Positions 61,932-64,000 of a stretch of DNA of 64,000 nucleotides are shown here, one piece after another. Position numbers and translations under genes: made by a program. The notes beneath the pieces are model-generated. The model saw only the letters and a list, made by a program, of their open reading frames with translations, was not told the origin of the DNA and did not search any database. The stretch spans positions 124,001 through 188,000 of the forward strand of contig CAVWPR010000004.1 of assembly GCA_963756815.1 (NCBI GenBank), given 5' to 3'. Source of the stretch: JAENVU01 sp963756815. Its GTDB lineage: Bacteria; Actinomycetota; Acidimicrobiia; IMCC26256; JAENVU01. Each line of letters starts with the position of its first letter. The stretch's first letter is position 1.

Positions 61932-63494
61932 CTACCGCACCTGGCCTGATGGCGGCCACGCCTGCGCGAAGCCGATGGTCGGTGGGGCGGCGGTCGGCAC
62001 GGGCGTCCCGAAGTAGTCGAAGGCCGGCGCGCCGGGCAGGAGGATGCCGGCGCCGATCGCAGGCGAGTCGCGACGCAGACGGAACGCCGCGCCTTCGGCG
62101 AGCCGCCCGTCGCCCCGACGGGTCGGATCGACGAAGCGCGGATCGCCCGTCACCGCCCGCGTGCCCGACGGCGGCAGGCCCGAGAAGAGGTTGTCGCTGC
62201 AGTGATCGCCACACGCCAGCGGACGAACCTGCGCGCCCGTGGCGACGACGAGGTTGTTGGCGAACACGAAGTCGCCGGGTGAGAACAGGGACGTGACCGG
62301 CACGTCCTCGATGGTCGCGAGGGGCCGCGCCGCCACGATCGTGTTGTCGAAGAAGCGGACGGCGTCGAGGGAACCGATGTTCCCGCTCACGATCCCGCAC
62401 GGAGCGGCACTGATCGTCGCCGCGTCGTCGACGCTCAGGTTGTAGCGCACCTCCGCGGACCTCGGGTTCGCGTCGGTGCAGAGGAGGATGAAGCCACCCG
62501 AATTGTCGTGGCTGTAGTTGTACTGAACCGTCGTGCGGTCCTGGTCGTAGTCGACGTCGAAGCCGGTGCCGTCGCAGCCGTTGAACTGCATGTGGGACAC
62601 CTCGTTGTACTGGATCACCGTCGAGTTGGCGTTGAACGCCCAGATCCCCGCGTTGCACACGGGGTTCGCACCGTTCCACGGCGTTCCGGCGCCGTTGCCG
62701 TCGACGACCACGTTGTGCTCGACCAGCGCACCGTCGGTCCCCGTCGGCACGATCCCGTCACCGGCCAGGTGCGCGAGCCGATTGCCGCGCACGACGACAC
62801 CAGTCGACGCATCGGGCCACGGCTCGCCGGCACGGGGGCGCGATCCGCCGGCCGACCCGACGATGAAGATGCCGCTGCGGGACACGCGCTCGATCCGGTT
62901 GTCGAGGATCTGCACACCGTCGAAGCGCCCCTGCGGGCCCGATCCGGCGGCGTCGACCTGGATCCCACCGCTGCCGCCGAGATCCTTGTGCAGGTCGCCG
63001 GCGACGTCGTGGATCCACACGTCACGGACCGTGACGTCGCGCACGACGTCACGGTTCGCGAGGAGACGCACGCCGCGGCGGCGGGCGGGCGTCGAGCCGG
63101 GATTGCTGACGTCGAGGCCGCCGAGCACCACGTGGCTGACGTTCGCGAGCAACACGGCGTCCTCGCCGGTACCGACGACACGCGGCCGGGGTCCGATGCC
63201 GTACGCACCGATCACGACCGGCTGGCGCACGGTTCCCGACCCCTGGGGCGCGAGCGTGCCCCGGCACTGCGAGCCGCGGCGGAGGAGCAATTGCTCCCCC
63301 GGGGCCAGCACGTGTGCGTTCGCAGTTGCGAGCGAGTTGAACGGATGCACGATCGAACCGTCGCCGGCGGCGACCGCGCCGCAGTCGACGTGGACGGCGC
63401 GCACGGGAGGACGCCAGCCGCCGAAGGGCGCACATGCGCCGGCGACGATCGCAACCAACGCGGCAACGGCCGCCACTCGGAAGCGTCGGTTCAT
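61932..63494 (-). CDS. Right-handed parallel beta-helix lipoprotein
   Basis: 520 residues. Signal RRFRVAAVAALVAIVAGAC with lipobox VAGAC. Then repeated short strands with N-x-V/I ladders (VVIGAYGIGP, VVLGGLDVSNPG, VQILDNRIERVSRSGIFIVG, VVVRGNRLAHL, VEHNVVVDGN, VIQYNEVSHMQF, VQYNYSHDNSGG, VRYNLSVDD): a pectate-lyase-like solenoid. It ends in a conserved GDPRFVDP...SPAIGAG segment seen in surface beta-helix proteins. Likely binds or cleaves a polysaccharide outside the membrane. GGAGGG precedes ATG 63494. Confidence 0.87.
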   Translation of the reverse strand: MNRRFRVAAVAALVAIVAGACAPFGGWRPPVRAVHVDCGAVAAGDGSIVHPFNSLATANAHVLAPGEQLLLRRGSQCRGTLAPQGSGTVRQPVVIGAYGIGPRPRVVGTGEDAVLLANVSHVVLGGLDVSNPGSTPARRRGVRLLANRDVVRDVTVRDVWIHDVAGDLHKDLGGSGGIQVDAAGSGPQGRFDGVQILDNRIERVSRSGIFIVGSAGGSRPRAGEPWPDASTGVVVRGNRLAHLAGDGIVPTGTDGALVEHNVVVDGNGAGTPWNGANPVCNAGIWAFNANSTVIQYNEVSHMQFNGCDGTGFDVDYDQDRTTVQYNYSHDNSGGFILLCTDANPRSAEVRYNLSVDDAATISAAPCGIVSGNIGSLDAVRFFDNTIVAARPLATIEDVPVTSLFSPGDFVFANNLVVATGAQVRPLACGDHCSDNLFSGLPPSGTRAVTGDPRFVDPTRRGDGRLAEGAAFRLRRDSPAIGAGILLPGAPAFDYFGTPVPTAAPPTIGFAQAWPPSGQVR

Positions 63495-63594
63495 CGTCGC
63501 CCTCCTCTCCCGGTCGTGCCCGGCGACCCTGCGTGCGGCCGCGGAAGGTAGCACCCGGAGGCATCGCACCGGCACGGCCGCTCCGGACGCGACA

Positions 63595-63634
63595 AGTGTG
63601 CGTCCGCCCACCTCCTCGGTGTCGAACGCACACT
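63595..63634. promoter_or_regulatory. Inverted repeat in the divergent intergenic region
   Basis: AGTGTGCGT and ACGCACACT, perfect 9-bp arms separated by 22 bases (12 of 13 if extended outward). The 326-base intergenic stretch 63495-63820 holds this, the hairpin at 63652, and no coding frame I can support. It may be an operator for the flanking divergent genes. Confidence 0.4.
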
Positions 63635-63651
63635 CGTCGGTCGTTCCTGAC

Positions 63652-63670
63652 CGGCCCCGCTGCGGGGCCG
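63652..63670. other. Short GC hairpin in the intergenic region
   Basis: CGGCCCCG-CTG-CGGGGCCG, 8-bp stem, 3-base loop. It lies between two divergent promoters, so it cannot be a simple terminator of either neighbour; a leader structure or attenuator for the right-hand gene is possible. Confidence 0.35.
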
Positions 63671-63820
63671 TGTGGCGATCAGCTCCTGCTACGTGTGGAG
63701 TTGCGTCCGATCTTCAGTCCCACGTTGCATCGCCTTCAGTTCGCCGTGAGCGTGGGGAGCGACGCTCGACGCCCCGACGGCACAGTCTTCCTGAACGTGC
63801 TGGCATGACAGACTTGCGGC

Positions 63821-64000
63821 GTGTCCACGCGTGAGGCACTCCTCGACGACGCCCGAGCCGCATACGGCCAGAGCCAGTGGTCCACGGCGCGGGCCGCGCT
63901 GCGGGAAGCCGACGCCGATCAGCCGCTCGGGGCCGACGACCTCGAGCGGCTCGCCTGGTCGTGCCGCTGGGCCGGTGATTCTGCTGGGTTCTTGAACACC
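63821..64000 (+). CDS. N-terminus of a probable LuxR/TPR-type regulator (partial)
   Basis: 60 residues, open to the window edge: VSTREALLDDARAAYGQSQW ... LGADDLERLAWSCRWAGD. The helical pattern DLERLAWxxxxxGD is typical of the TPR region at the N-terminus of actinobacterial LuxR-family regulators (family knowledge). Assignment is tentative since the HTH would lie outside. CAGACT 6 bases before GTG 63821 may act as a leaderless -10. Confidence 0.5.
   Translation, partial: MSTREALLDDARAAYGQSQWSTARAALREADADQPLGADDLERLAWSCRWAGDSAGFLNT

Noticed and set aside
1..64000. Searched for CRISPR arrays, insertion sequences, phage genes, toxin-antitoxin pairs and large direct repeats
   Set aside because: No regularly spaced repeats, transposase, integrase or phage structural motifs seen by reading; an alignment-based self-comparison was not possible.

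Overview
The window is a high-G+C actinobacterial chromosome segment. Several F420-linked families (two LLM oxidoreductases, a Ddn-type reductase), acyl-CoA dehydrogenase/synthetase/MaoC genes, a mycobacterial-style UdgX, a RafH-like hibernation factor, DUF3097 and DUF5709 all point to Actinomycetota. An uncultured relative of Acidimicrobiia or Mycobacteriales is my best guess; this is inference, and no rRNA or tRNA gene is present to anchor it. No CRISPR array, insertion sequence or prophage was seen.

Layout. 0-10 kb: lipid or xenobiotic redox genes (SnoaL-like protein, Zn-alcohol dehydrogenase, LLM oxidoreductase, epimerase, aldo/keto reductase, SDR), a GT39-like membrane glycosyltransferase, an ABC-2 exporter and a Nudix hydrolase. 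10-24 kb: HU, a DUF2231 membrane protein, a DinG-type helicase, an acyl-CoA synthetase, MaoC, DUF3097, a Coq4-motif protein, an MFS exporter, and a coupled pair (DUF2156 lipid aminoacyltransferase plus membrane esterase). 24-26.6 kb: PIG-L deacetylase and a Leu/Ile/Val-type binding lipoprotein ended by a strong hairpin.

26.6-48.5 kb is the most distinctive part: a stress/dormancy-like island. It holds a haem-oxygenase-like diiron protein, a DUF488-ATL fusion, UdgX, LigD polymerase, an ATP-dependent ligase, a truncated haemoglobin, a hibernation factor with two C-terminal domains, a CBS protein, phosphoketolase plus acetate kinase, a CxxC-less thioredoxin-reductase-like protein with a degenerate receiver domain, several small zinc-ribbon or single-helix proteins, an RsbU-like PAS-PP2C phosphatase and a nitroreductase. 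Seven sites match the SigB/SigF-type promoter (GTTT-N15/16-GGGTAT) to varying degrees, and two DosR-like boxes lie between the hibernation-factor and CBS genes.

48.5-64 kb: a broken quinone oxidoreductase, a coupled acyl-CoA dehydrogenase/phosphotransferase pair divergent from a TetR gene over a perfect palindrome, a methyltransferase/MTHFR-like/LLM operon, an amidohydrolase, a serine hydrolase, a Ddn-type reductase, an MFS-ArsR operon with its own palindrome, a scar of two truncated genes, a beta-helix lipoprotein, and the start of a probable regulator at the right edge.

Two window-wide points. First, more than twenty otherwise well-conserved genes are split by single-base frameshifts, clustered in some stretches and absent from others (about 16.4-33.9 kb and 50.7-60.1 kb); this looks like unpolished sequence rather than gene decay. 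I give such genes as one CDS spanning both frames. Second, many genes show TANNNT 6-8 bases before an ATG/GTG with no ribosome-binding site, the pattern of leaderless transcription.
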